64,000 nucleotides of DNA from Streptomyces sp. CB03234 (GCF_001905885.1 NZ_LIYH01000001.1:994169-1058168); one strand, 5' to 3'. Positions 35,382 to 43,730 are shown, counted from the stretch's first letter. Program-made: numbers and translations. The notes: generated by a model from the sequence alone, not told the origin.

Positions 35382-35567
35382 CCTGCACACCCTGGGGTCC
35401 TGGTCCTCAAGGGAGCAGTCTCGTGAGCAAGCGAATGCGATAGGGCGTATCGCCCCTTCTTCGGTACCCCCTTTTTCCTTTTTTCCGGTGTTCGCGTCGC
35501 ACCGCGCCGTGACGTCTCCGACGCGTCCGCGCACCCGGAATTCGCCTGCCTCGTACGGGAGTTCGCC
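35377..35567 (+). promoter_or_regulatory. Expression platform and leader of the aminotransferase gene
   Basis: GGACCCC (35377-35383) can pair with GGGGTCC (35394-35400), competing with the last aptamer hairpin, which uses the same GGACC. Further down, GGGCG-TAT-CGCCC (35443-35455) is followed by unusual T-tracts (35472-35476 and 35479-35484). These features fit ligand-controlled termination or altered access to the small ORF at 35423. Which arrangement is the ligand-bound one cannot be told from sequence. Confidence 0.6.
35423..35443 (+). CDS. Six-codon upstream ORF in the SAM-IV leader
   Basis: GTG AGC AAG CGA ATG CGA TAG encodes MSKRMR. A good ribosome site, AAGGGAG, ends 8 nt before the GTG. 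It lies between the SAM-IV aptamer and the T-tracts. Translation of it could couple the riboswitch to transcription of the aminotransferase gene, or it could be chance; the strong ribosome site argues for use. Confidence 0.45.
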   Translation: MSKRMR

Positions 35568-36926
35568 ATGTCCGTCACCACCATCGCCGCCGACCGGTCC
35601 GTCTGTGCCCCGCTGCCCGTCCTGGGACGGGACGTCACCGTGCCCCTCGTCACCGGGGGCGAGGTCACGTACGCCGCGCTCGACTACGCCGCCAGCGCGC
35701 CGGCCCTCCAGCGGGTCTGGGACGACGTGGCCGCGTACGCGCCGTACTACGGCAGCGTGCACCGGGGGGCCGGGTACCTGTCGCAGCTGTCGACCGACCT
35801 GTTCGAGAACAGCCGCGCCGCGGTGTCGGAGTTCCTGGACTGCCGCGAGGGCGACCAGGTGGTCTTCACCCGGTCGACGACCGACTCGCTGAACCTGCTG
35901 GCCGGGGCCCTGCCCGCCGGCTGCCAGGTGTTCGTCTTCGAGACCGAGCACCACGCCTCGCTGCTGCCCTGGAGGGACGCGCGGGTCACCTACCTCAACG
36001 CGCCCCGTACGCCCGGTCAGGCGGTCGAGACGCTGGAACGGGCGCTCGCCGACCGGGACCCCTACGGCCCCGCCCTGGTCTGCGTCACCGGCGCGTCCAA
36101 CGTCACCGGTGAGCTGTGGCCCGTGCGGGAGCTGGCCGCCGCCGCCCACGCCCACGGCGCCCGCATCGTCCTGGACGCCGCGCAGCTCGCCCCCCACCAC
36201 CCCGTCTCCGTACGGGAGCTGGACGTCGACTGGGTGGCGTTCTCCGGGCACAAGCTGTACGCCCCGTTCGGCTCCGGCGTCCTCGCCGGACGCGCCGACT
36301 GGCTGAAGGACGCCGAGCCGTACCTGGCCGGCGGCGGCGCCTCCCGGAAGGTCGCGCGGCGCGCCGACGGAGGGGTGGACGTCGAGTGGCACACCACCGC
36401 CGCCCGCCACGAGGCCGGCTCGCCCAACGTCATCGGCGTGTACGCCATCGCCTCCGCCTGCAGGGCGCTCACCGAGGCCGGGTTCGACACCCTGGTGGCG
36501 CGCGAGCAGTACCTGATCGGCAAGGTCCGCGAGGGGCTCGCCGAGGTGCCCGAGGTGAAGGTGCTGTCGCTGTTCGGCGACGACGCTCCCCGGGTCGGCG
36601 TCATCTCGTTCGTCGTGAAGGGCTGGAACAGCTCCCACTTCGCGGCCGCCCTGTCCGCCGAGTACGGCATCGGCGTCCGCGACGGCCTGTTCTGCGCCCA
36701 CCCGCTGGTGCGCACCCTGCTCGGTGGCGAACGCGAGGACATCGGCGAGTGCGGCGCGCCCGACGGCGGGACCACCGCGCTCAACGCCATCCGGGTCAGC
36801 TTCGGGGCGGGGACGCCGGACGAGCACGTCGACCGGTTCGTTCGGGCCGTGAAGGAGCTCGTCCGGGACGGGGCGCGGTGGAACTACCGTACGGAGGACG
36901 GGCGTTGTGTGCCCGACCGCGGCTGA
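35568..36926 (+). CDS. Class V aminotransferase, SufS-like cysteine desulfurase type
   Basis: 452 aa PLP enzyme. Landmarks: ETEHHASLLPW, LDAAQLAPHHPV (Asp203), FSGHKLYAPFGSG (PLP Lys229) and VRDGLFCAHPLV (Cys376), which matches the RxGxxCAxP pattern of group II (SufS) desulfurases. The SAM-IV riboswitch upstream indicates that it is turned down when methionine/SAM is plentiful, so a sulfur-metabolism role is likely rather than general Fe-S assembly. GGGAG before the ATG. No suf genes are adjacent. Its last 131 nt overlap the convergent glycerate kinase gene. Confidence 0.9.
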   Translation: MSVTTIAADRSVCAPLPVLGRDVTVPLVTGGEVTYAALDYAASAPALQRVWDDVAAYAPYYGSVHRGAGYLSQLSTDLFENSRAAVSEFLDCREGDQVVFTRSTTDSLNLLAGALPAGCQVFVFETEHHASLLPWRDARVTYLNAPRTPGQAVETLERALADRDPYGPALVCVTGASNVTGELWPVRELAAAAHAHGARIVLDAAQLAPHHPVSVRELDVDWVAFSGHKLYAPFGSGVLAGRADWLKDAEPYLAGGGASRKVARRADGGVDVEWHTTAARHEAGSPNVIGVYAIASACRALTEAGFDTLVAREQYLIGKVREGLAEVPEVKVLSLFGDDAPRVGVISFVVKGWNSSHFAAALSAEYGIGVRDGLFCAHPLVRTLLGGEREDIGECGAPDGGTTALNAIRVSFGAGTPDEHVDRFVRAVKELVRDGARWNYRTEDGRCVPDRG

Positions 36927-38085
36927 CCAGCCGGGTGCCCACCAGGACCGTGCGCAGCGCCCGCTCGGCGGCGTCCGCGAGCAGCTCGGCGGCCCGGTCC
37001 AGGGCCTCCGACAGCGGTACGGGGCCGGGCGCGATCGACTCGTAGGCGTCCAGCCCCGCGTCCTGCGCCCCGGGCCCCAGCGTCCCGGCCAGCGCGAGGA
37101 CCGGGACGCCCGCCTCCCGCGCCCGCCGGGCCACCTCCCCCGGGACCTTGCCGCGCACGGTCTGGGCGTCCAGGGCGCCCTCGCCGGTGATCACCAGGTC
37201 GGCGTGGCCCAGCCGGGCACCCAGGTCCAGCCCGTCGAGGAGCACCTCGAAGCGCGGGAGCAGCCGGGCGCCCACCGCCGCGAGCCCCGCCCCGAGCCCG
37301 CCCGACGCCCCGGTGCCGGGCGCCCCGCGCAGGTCCACCGCCGGGGCGAACGCCGTCGTCAGCGCGGCCGCCCAGCGCTCCAGGGCGGCCGACAGCTCCT
37401 CGCACTGGGCCGGGGTGGCGCCCTTCTGGGGGCCGAACACCCGGGCCACGCCGCGCTCGCCGCACAGCACGTTGTACGGGTTGCACGCCACCAGAAGCTC
37501 GGCCTCCGCCAGCCGCGCGTCGAGCCCGCCCGTGTCGACGCCCGCCAGCCGGGACAACGCCCCGCCCCCGTAGGGCAGTTCGCCGCCGCCCGCGTCCAGC
37601 AGCCGGACGCCCAGCGCCTGGAGCGCGCCGGCGCCCCCGTCCGACGTACCGGAGTCGCCGCAGCCCACCAGGACGCGCCGGGCGCCCGCGTCCAGGGCGG
37701 CGCGGATCAGCTCGCCGACGCCGTACGTGGTCGTGGCGCCCGGGTCCCGGCGGCCCCGCGGCACCAGGGCCAGCCCGGCCACGGCGGCCATCTCCACCAC
37801 CGCCGAGCCGTCCCCGAGGAGCGCGAAGTGCGTGTCGACCGGATCGCCCAGCGGGCCGGTGGCCACCCGGGACACCAGCCGCCCGCCCGTCGCGGCGGCC
37901 AGCGCCTCCGCCGTACCCTCACCTCCGTCGACCAGCGGGATCAGGTCCAGCTCGGCGTCCGGCAGGACACGCCGCACCCCCTCGGCGATGGCCTCGGCGG
38001 CCTGCCGTGCGGACAGCGACTCCTTGAAGCCGCTGGGCGCGACGGCGATGCGGTACGAGGGGTACGAGGGGGACGGGTGGCTCAT
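36796..38085 (-). CDS. Glycerate kinase
   Basis: 429 aa, longer than the usual 370-390. The body is typical: IAVAPSGFKESLSARQAAEAI, IPLVDGGEGTAEAL, CNPYNVLCGERGVARVFGPQKGATP and VITGEGALDAQT. Phosphorylates glycerate to a phosphoglycerate for entry into glycolysis. The last 45 residues (from about GTRLVSRGRAHNARPP) are Arg/Pro-rich and are read through the 3' part of the aminotransferase gene, so they look like a read-on extension after loss of the ancestral stop. ATG overlaps the upstream transporter stop (ATGA). M. tuberculosis Rv2205c is the neighbourhood counterpart. Confidence 0.93.
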   Translation of the reverse strand: MSHPSPSYPSYRIAVAPSGFKESLSARQAAEAIAEGVRRVLPDAELDLIPLVDGGEGTAEALAAATGGRLVSRVATGPLGDPVDTHFALLGDGSAVVEMAAVAGLALVPRGRRDPGATTTYGVGELIRAALDAGARRVLVGCGDSGTSDGGAGALQALGVRLLDAGGGELPYGGGALSRLAGVDTGGLDARLAEAELLVACNPYNVLCGERGVARVFGPQKGATPAQCEELSAALERWAAALTTAFAPAVDLRGAPGTGASGGLGAGLAAVGARLLPRFEVLLDGLDLGARLGHADLVITGEGALDAQTVRGKVPGEVARRAREAGVPVLALAGTLGPGAQDAGLDAYESIAPGPVPLSEALDRAAELLADAAERALRTVLVGTRLVSRGRAHNARPPYGSSTAPRPGRAPSRPERTGRRARPASPPRS

Positions 38086-39548
38086 GGGCGGGTCTCCAGG
38101 AGGACGGGCACGCCGAGCAGCGGCCAGACGGTCAGGGCGAACAGCAGGACCAGGCCCGCCGTGAGCGGCGCGAGCACCGCCGACAGCCGCAGCAGGTCGC
38201 GCGGGGTGTAGGTGGGCACGCCGTCGGGGACGTCGGAGAAGAGGGCGACCGGCTTGGCCGACGCGGGCAGGGTGTGGCAGAAGCCCGCCGCCGCCGTCGA
38301 GGCGAGCGCGGCGGCGACCGGGTTGACCCCCGCCGCGGCCGCCGCCACGACAACCAGCGGCACGAGCACCGACGAGCGGGCCGAGCGGGACTGGAGCACC
38401 AGGTGCGCCGCCGTGCTGACGACCACGACGACGGTGAGGAAGAGCCACGGCGGCGCGTGCACCGGCAGCCCGGCCACCAGCCACTTCGCGGCGCCCGAGT
38501 CGGCGAGGGCCACGCCCATCGCCATCGTCGCCGCCATGAACAGCAGCAGCGGCCACGGCACGGTCTTCAGCCCGTCCTTGAGCCGTACCGTCCCCAGCGC
38601 CGGCGACGCCGCCACCACCGCGCCGATCAGCGCCACCACGGCCGGGGACACCCGGTGCAGCGGCTCGCTGCACCACAGCACCACCACCGTCGCCAGCAGC
38701 AGCGCGCAGCGCGCCTCGGCGGTGGTCAGCGGCCCCGTGACGGGCATGGGGGAGTGCGCCTCGATGTCGGCGGGGGTGATGTGCACCGGGCCGCGACGGT
38801 CGGCCCGCGAGGTGGTGGTGAACAGCACGGCCTCGGCGGCCAGATGCGACGACACGATCGCGAGCGGCAGGCCGAGCAGCAGCCACTGCACGAAGCCCAG
38901 CCGCTGCCCGGTCTGCTCCCACAGCACATTGACGGTGATCAGATGCGCGCCCGCGCCGATCAGCGTGGCCACGGCCGACAGCAGCACCACCGTGGGGAAC
39001 AGCAGCGCCAGCATCACCACCAGTCGCTCACGGCCCGCCAGAACCTTGGCCAGCGCCAGGAACACCGGCAGCGCCAGCGCGGCCCGCCCCGAGGTGGCCG
39101 GGACGGCGAACGACGTGACGACGAGCGCGGCGGTGGTCAGGTGCACCAGCTGACGGACCGTCCGGGCGCCGCTGACGAGGAACGCCGCCGCCCGCCCCGC
39201 GAGCCCCGTCCGGGTGACCGCGGCCGCCAGGACGAACGCGCAGATCAGCAGCCAGATCGTCTCGTCGCCGAGCGTGGCGAACAGGGTCTCACTGCTGATC
39301 ACCCCCGTCGCGGTGAGCGCGAGGCCCGCGCCCAGCGCGATGTACGTGTCGTCGACGGGGGTGGCGATCCAGGAGACGGTGGCGAGCACGAACACCGCCA
39401 GGGTCAGCCGCGCCTCGCCACCGAGGCCGGGGAACCGGGACGGCAGGGCCAGCAGCGCGCACACCCCGAGCGCACCGCCGAGCCATGCCGCCCGGCTGGG
39501 GGAGAGGGTCACGGTGATCAGTCTGGGCACGGGCCGTGAGTCCCCCAT
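38082..39548 (-). CDS. SLC13/DASS-family permease
   Basis: 488 aa with 12 or so membrane helices and the DASS pattern: SWIATPVDDTYIALG, GDETIWLLICAFVLAAAV, VPATSGRAALALPVFLAL (SNT-like loop replaced by TSG) and FCHTLPASAKPVALF. Members carry di- or tricarboxylates with sodium or protons. Translational coupling to glycerate kinase suggests uptake of glycerate, tartronate-like or other small hydroxy acids; this is inference. ATG at 39548 chosen as the first start. Confidence 0.88.
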   Translation of the reverse strand: MGDSRPVPRLITVTLSPSRAAWLGGALGVCALLALPSRFPGLGGEARLTLAVFVLATVSWIATPVDDTYIALGAGLALTATGVISSETLFATLGDETIWLLICAFVLAAAVTRTGLAGRAAAFLVSGARTVRQLVHLTTAALVVTSFAVPATSGRAALALPVFLALAKVLAGRERLVVMLALLFPTVVLLSAVATLIGAGAHLITVNVLWEQTGQRLGFVQWLLLGLPLAIVSSHLAAEAVLFTTTSRADRRGPVHITPADIEAHSPMPVTGPLTTAEARCALLLATVVVLWCSEPLHRVSPAVVALIGAVVAASPALGTVRLKDGLKTVPWPLLLFMAATMAMGVALADSGAAKWLVAGLPVHAPPWLFLTVVVVVSTAAHLVLQSRSARSSVLVPLVVVAAAAAGVNPVAAALASTAAAGFCHTLPASAKPVALFSDVPDGVPTYTPRDLLRLSAVLAPLTAGLVLLFALTVWPLLGVPVLLETRP

Positions 39549-39573
39549 GAGCGCTCTGTGAAGGAAAACTCAT

Positions 39574-40233
39574 CTAGGGCAGGCGGTACCCCATACCGCG
39601 TACCGTCTCAAGTCGCCGCGCGCCCAGCTTCTTCCGCAGATTCCGTACGTACACGTCCACGATGTTCGAGCCGGGGTCGAAGTCGTACCCCCATACGTGG
39701 GACAGGATCTGCTCCCGCGACAACACCTGCCCGGGATGGCGCAGGAAGAGCTCCAGCAGCACGAACTCACGAGCCGTCAGGTCCACTGTGCGCTGCTCCG
39801 CACGGGCCCGGCGCGTACGCAGGTCCAGGCTCAGGTCGCCGCTGCGCAGGACCGTCACCTCGGGCGCGCGGGCGGCGGTGCGCAGCCGGAGCCGCACCCG
39901 CGCCAGCAGCTCCTCGAAGCGGAACGGCTTGGTCATCCAGTCGTCCGCGCCGCCCTCCAGGCCGGCCACCGTGTCCCGTACCGAATCGCGTGCCGTCAGC
40001 ACGATCACCGGGAGCGTCACCCGGGCCTCGCGCAGCTCCCGCAGCACGGTGAAACCGTCCCGACCCGGCAGGCCGATGTCCAGCACCATCAGGTCGAAGC
40101 CGCCGGTGACGGCGTAGTCGAGCGCGGTGTCGCCGTCGGCCGCGACAGCGGTGGTGAAGGCGTTGGCGCGCAGCCCCTTCTCGACGAAGGAGGCGATCCG
40201 CTCCTCGTCCTCCGCAATCAGAATCCGGTTCAC
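39574..40233 (-). CDS. OmpR/PhoB-type response regulator
   Basis: 219 aa. Receiver with ILIAEDEERIA, phospho-Asp in LMVLDIGLPGRDG, IVLTARD and MTKPFRFEELL; winged-helix output domain with LTAREFVLLELFLRHPGQVLS, HVWGYDFDPGSNIVDVYVRN and RGMGYRL. GTG overlaps the kinase stop (GTGA). Last gene of a three-gene operon with the histidine kinase and a small secreted protein. Confidence 0.96.
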   Translation of the reverse strand: MNRILIAEDEERIASFVEKGLRANAFTTAVAADGDTALDYAVTGGFDLMVLDIGLPGRDGFTVLRELREARVTLPVIVLTARDSVRDTVAGLEGGADDWMTKPFRFEELLARVRLRLRTAARAPEVTVLRSGDLSLDLRTRRARAEQRTVDLTAREFVLLELFLRHPGQVLSREQILSHVWGYDFDPGSNIVDVYVRNLRKKLGARRLETVRGMGYRLP

Positions 40234-41678
40234 TCGTCCTCCTCCAGTACGAGTACGAAGGTGGCGCCGCCGCCCTCCGTCGCGCACAGCTCCACGCGGC
40301 CGCGGTGGCCCTCGGCGATGGCCTTCACGATGGACAGCCCGAGGCCGGCGCCACCGCCCGCACGGGTGCCGCGCCGGGCCGCGCCCCGCCGGAACCGTTC
40401 GAAGATCACGGCGGCGTCCTCGGGCCGCACGCCGGGACCGGTGTCGGCGACGTACAGCTCGATCCGCCCGTCGAGCTCGCGGGAACCGATCCTTATCCGC
40501 TGGCCCGGCACGGTGTGCTGGACGGCGTTCTGCGCCAGCTGGACCATCGCCTGCGTGATGCGCTGCGGGTCCAGCTCGGCCTCCCGGTCGGCAACCCCGT
40601 CCAGGACCCACTCGCGCTCGCCCAGCGCCCGCGCCTTCACGAACACGTCGGCGGTCAGCTCGCCCAGCTGGACCGGCTCGGGCGTGACGAAGTCGGGGCG
40701 CTCGGCCTTGGCGAGGAGCAGCAGGTCCTCCACGATCCGGCTCATCCGGTCCAGCTCGTCGGTGACCAGCCGGATCGTCTCCGCCTGCTCGGCCGGGTCG
40801 TCACCCATCAGCTCCAGATGGCCGCGCACGATCGTGATGGGCGTACGCAGCTCGTGTCCGGCGTCGTCGACGAACTGGCGCTGCGCCGCGAAGGCCCGCT
40901 CCAGCCGGTCCAGCATCGCGTTGAACGTCTCGGCGAGCAGCGCGATGTCGTCCCGGCCCTGCACCGGGATGCGCCGGGTCAGGTCCTGCTCGGTGAGCTG
41001 CGCGGCGGCCCGGCGCACCAGGCGTACGGGGGCGAGGATGCGGCCCGCGACGGCCCAGCCGATGCCGGTGGTCATCAGCAGCGCCACCCCCGAGATGGCG
41101 AGCTGGGTACGGAACGCCTCGGCGGCGATGGCCTGCTCGTTGTCCGCGTGGAACGCCACGACGAAGGCGCCCGGCGCGGCGCGCCCCGCCGGGTGGATGG
41201 GCACCTTGGCCCACCGCACCTCGCCCTGCGGGCGGTCCAGGGTGCCGGAGCGGGCGGGTGAGGCGAAGATCCGGGCGAGCGCGTCCCGGTCGCGGTGCAG
41301 GGCGGCGCCGCTGGTGTCCCGCGGCTGCCGCAGCACGGCGGGGACGCCTTCGGGCCCCCGGGTCAGGCCGAGCAACTCCTCGTCGGGGTCGGAGTACTGG
41401 CGCTGGAGGAACACCTCCAGCAGGCGGCGCGGTTCGGTGAACTCGGCGCCCGTGTCCGGGTCCACGCCCTGCTCGACGAAGTTGGCGAACTCGCGGGTCT
41501 CCTGGGTCAGCAGCTGGCTGATCCGGTGGTCCACGTCGCGCAGCAGGATGGACCGGGTCGTCATCGCGACGGCGACCAGCGCCACGGCCATGACCAGTAG
41601 CAGCCACAGCAGGATCCGTACGCGGGCCGAGACGCGGCGGTCAGCTCTCGTCACCGGCGTCGTCACCGAGGTCGTCAT
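40230..41678 (-). CDS. HAMP-type sensor histidine kinase
   Basis: 482 aa. Membrane helix at about residues 20-41, external sensor region (about 45-180), second helix (about 188-207), HAMP linker, HisKA with FVDDAGHELRTPITIVRGHL and HATPase with QNAVQHTV, VADTGPGV and GAGLGLSIVKAIAEGH. ATG at 41678 has GGGGGA 8 nt upstream. The start lies inside the end of the preceding small gene (38-nt overlap), so their translation is linked. The signal is unknown. Confidence 0.95.
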   Translation of the reverse strand: MTTSVTTPVTRADRRVSARVRILLWLLLVMAVALVAVAMTTRSILLRDVDHRISQLLTQETREFANFVEQGVDPDTGAEFTEPRRLLEVFLQRQYSDPDEELLGLTRGPEGVPAVLRQPRDTSGAALHRDRDALARIFASPARSGTLDRPQGEVRWAKVPIHPAGRAAPGAFVVAFHADNEQAIAAEAFRTQLAISGVALLMTTGIGWAVAGRILAPVRLVRRAAAQLTEQDLTRRIPVQGRDDIALLAETFNAMLDRLERAFAAQRQFVDDAGHELRTPITIVRGHLELMGDDPAEQAETIRLVTDELDRMSRIVEDLLLLAKAERPDFVTPEPVQLGELTADVFVKARALGEREWVLDGVADREAELDPQRITQAMVQLAQNAVQHTVPGQRIRIGSRELDGRIELYVADTGPGVRPEDAAVIFERFRRGAARRGTRAGGGAGLGLSIVKAIAEGHRGRVELCATEGGGATFVLVLEEDE

Positions 41679-42051
41679 CGTCGTCGTCCCCCGCGGTGGC
41701 CGGCGGCCCCGGCACGACGGTGTCGGTGGGCAGGGTCCGCGGCGCGGGCGGCGTGCCGTTCGGCGTCCGGGGCGGCGTCGCACTCGGCATGGGCACGCCG
41801 GTGGGCGTCCTGCCGGGGCCCGTACTCGTGTCCGTGCTCGTGCTCGTGCCCGTGCCCGTGCCCGGCGTCCGGCTCGGCTCCGCGCTCGACCCCGTACTCC
41901 CGGCCGGCCGGGGCGTGGTCGTGCCCAGCTCCACCTCGGGCGGCACCTTGGGCGCCTCGGGCGTATCGGTCAGCGTGTAGCTGGTCGCGGCGATGCCGAG
42001 CGGGATGGCGACGACCGCGGCGAGCGTCGCCATGCGTTGGGAGAAGGCCAT
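41641..42051 (-). CDS. Small membrane-anchored Pro/Thr-rich protein with acidic tail
   Basis: 136 aa. N-terminal signal/anchor (MAFSQRMATLAAVVAIPLGIAATSYTL split after IPL), then a Pro/Thr/Gly/Ser-rich external segment with a GTGTGTSTSTDTST run and a very acidic end (AGDDDDDDLGDDAGDES). AGGATGGG lies before the ATG. The hexanucleotide run near 41820-41870 makes the middle repeat-like. Its position at the head of a two-component operon, with reading frames overlapping, suggests an accessory sensor or cation-binding partner for the kinase. No family recognised. Confidence 0.78.
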   Translation of the reverse strand: MAFSQRMATLAAVVAIPLGIAATSYTLTDTPEAPKVPPEVELGTTTPRPAGSTGSSAEPSRTPGTGTGTSTSTDTSTGPGRTPTGVPMPSATPPRTPNGTPPAPRTLPTDTVVPGPPATAGDDDDDDLGDDAGDES

Positions 42052-42359
42052 GCACCCATCCTGGTCGCGGCGCACGCACCCCTGAATGAGCGCCGGATGA
42101 AGGCTCCTTCATAAACCGCAGTGGTTCTTGTACGTGGTCCCGCCCCGAAGGGGACGCGCAGCGGGTCGTGTTCTGGGCGTAAAACGACCGAGCTTGCGAG
42201 GGAGAGCCCAGGACACGATCCCCGGAGCGGCCTCAACGGCACGCGTCCGCGCCCGGCCGCCCCCGTGCGCGTCCGTACACGAAGACGTCATCCGTCCGGG
42301 TGATGCCCGGCCGGGCGCCGGGCGTGGGCCGCCACGGAACGTGGCCCCGCCGGGAGGCG
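42052..42359. other. Intergenic region with operator-like repeats and a large stem-loop
   Basis: 308 nt with no gene. Near the operon start lie ATGA direct repeats 11 bp apart (42086 and 42097), as OmpR-type regulators often bind, and a perfect inverted repeat ATGAAGG-CT-CCTTCAT (42097-42112). Farther out, 42166-42178 can pair with 42206-42218 in a 13-bp stem (one G.U) with a 27-nt loop, beside a CCCC-GAA-GGGG mini-hairpin (42143-42153). The latter could be a structured RNA, leader or terminator of the Lrp-domain gene. Confidence 0.55.
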
Positions 42360-42641
42360 TTACGCGTCGAGGCCGATCGCGAACGCGGCTTCCAGGTCGT
42401 GCTGGGAGTACGTGCGGAACGCCACGTGCGTGTCCGTCGCCTCGACGCCCGGGATCTTGCTGATCCGGCCGGGGATGACGTCCGCCAGGTCGTCGTGCCG
42501 GGCCACGCGGACCATGGCGATCAGGTCGTACGTACCCGTGACGGAGAAGACCTCGCTGACGTTCTCCAGCGCGGCGATCGACTCGGCGATCTCGGGGATG
42601 CGGTCCACGCTGGTCTTGATGAGCACGATCGCGGTGATCAC
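42360..42641 (-). CDS. Stand-alone Lrp/AsnC ligand-binding (RAM) domain protein
   Basis: 93 aa: MITAIVLIKTSVDRIPEIAESIAAL, then VFSVTGTYDLIAMVRV, the RAM fold without the DNA-binding helix-turn-helix of full Lrp proteins. Such single-domain proteins bind amino acids and can modulate partners. GTG overlaps the stop of the rhomboid gene (GTGA). Stop is TAA, unusual in this GC-rich window. Target unknown. Confidence 0.92.
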   Translation of the reverse strand: MITAIVLIKTSVDRIPEIAESIAALENVSEVFSVTGTYDLIAMVRVARHDDLADVIPGRISKIPGVEATDTHVAFRTYSQHDLEAAFAIGLDA

Positions 42642-43336
42642 GGCTGTCCTTCTCCCTCGGTGGCCGCTGGGTGGGCCTTCACTCTAGCCCCCCGGCCGAA
42701 GCGCACCCACGCGTACAGGAACCCCAGGCAGAAGCCCACCACGTGCGCCAGGTACGCGACGCCGGGGCCGCTGTCGGCGCCCCGGGCGGCCAGCCACTGC
42801 AGGACGAACCAGAAGATCAGCACGATCCAGGCGGGGAAGCGCAGCGGCAGGAAGAAGAGGAACGGGAAGAGGCTGGTGACCCGTGCCCTCGGGAAGAGGT
42901 AGAGGAACGCGCCGAGCACCCCGGAGATCGCCCCCGACGCCCCCACCAGGGTCTGGTCCGAGTGCGCGTGGGCCGCCGCGTACGCGAGGAGGGCGAGGCA
43001 GCCGGAGCCCGTGTAGAAGAGGGCGAACTCCAGGTGCCCGAGCCGCTCCTCGGCCATCGCGCCGAACACGTACAGAAACAGCATGTTGCCGAGCAGGTGC
43101 AGCCAACTGCCGCTGACGAAGAGGGCGGTCAGCGGGGTGAGCAGGGCGTGCGGGGAGCCGCTCAGCAGCTCGGTGGGGACGATGCCCCAGCGGCGGAAGT
43201 ACGCGCTCTGGGCGGCGAGCAGCGCGTCGCCCGTGCCGTAGGAGGGGTTCAGCCCCGACACCGGACTGATCAGGAAGATCAGGAAGCAGGCGCCGATCAC
43301 GGCGTATGTCACGTTCGGTCCGCGCCAGGCGATCAT
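42638..43336 (-). CDS. Rhomboid family intramembrane serine protease
   Basis: 232 aa, six or seven helices. Active-site elements are canonical: HLLGNMLFLYVFG (Asn/His helix), LVGASGAISGVLGAF (Ser in GASG) and AYLAHVVGFCLGF (His). Cleaves transmembrane substrates within the membrane. The ATG has no ribosome site but CATGAT ends 6 nt before it, a leaderless pattern. Coupled to the Lrp-domain gene. Distinct from the degenerate rhomboid-like protein at 3528-4256. Confidence 0.93.
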   Translation of the reverse strand: MIAWRGPNVTYAVIGACFLIFLISPVSGLNPSYGTGDALLAAQSAYFRRWGIVPTELLSGSPHALLTPLTALFVSGSWLHLLGNMLFLYVFGAMAEERLGHLEFALFYTGSGCLALLAYAAAHAHSDQTLVGASGAISGVLGAFLYLFPRARVTSLFPFLFFLPLRFPAWIVLIFWFVLQWLAARGADSGPGVAYLAHVVGFCLGFLYAWVRFGRGARVKAHPAATEGEGQP

Positions 43337-43487
43337 GGACAGATCATGACGTAAACGGAGGGAGCGGGACAGGGTGCCTCGCCGCGCACGGGGGTACCCG
43401 CGAGGCCGTAGGGTTACGGGACGTACACCCGCAGTTCGACGGCGCACCGCGGCTCCCGCACCCGGCACCATGGAAGAGGACGGAACG

Positions 43488-43730
43488 ATGACGACGGTTC
43501 CCCTGCCGACCGCGACGACCCGCTGGCGCTGCACGCTCTGCGGCAATCTGACGCGTTTCGACGTCACACGGTCGTCGAAGGTCGTGGAGTACGTCCATCT
43601 GGACCTCGCGGGCGAGCCCAGGGTGGAGGAGCGCGAGGTGGTCAGTGAGACCATCGAGTCGGTCCGCTGCCGCTGGTGCAACGCGGTGGACCAGATCGAG
43701 CTGGTGGACAGGCCGGGCACCGCTTCCTGA
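43488..43730 (+). CDS. Small zinc-ribbon protein
   Basis: 80 aa with two CxxC knuckles, RCTLCGNLTRF and RCRWCNAVDQ, about 45 residues apart, expected to bind one zinc. AGAGGA lies 7 nt before the ATG at 43488; an in-frame ATG at 43470 is less likely. The ribbon may bind nucleic acid or protein; no specific function is known to me. It precedes the NYN nuclease gene by 54 nt on the same strand. Confidence 0.87.
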   Translation: MTTVPLPTATTRWRCTLCGNLTRFDVTRSSKVVEYVHLDLAGEPRVEEREVVSETIESVRCRWCNAVDQIELVDRPGTAS

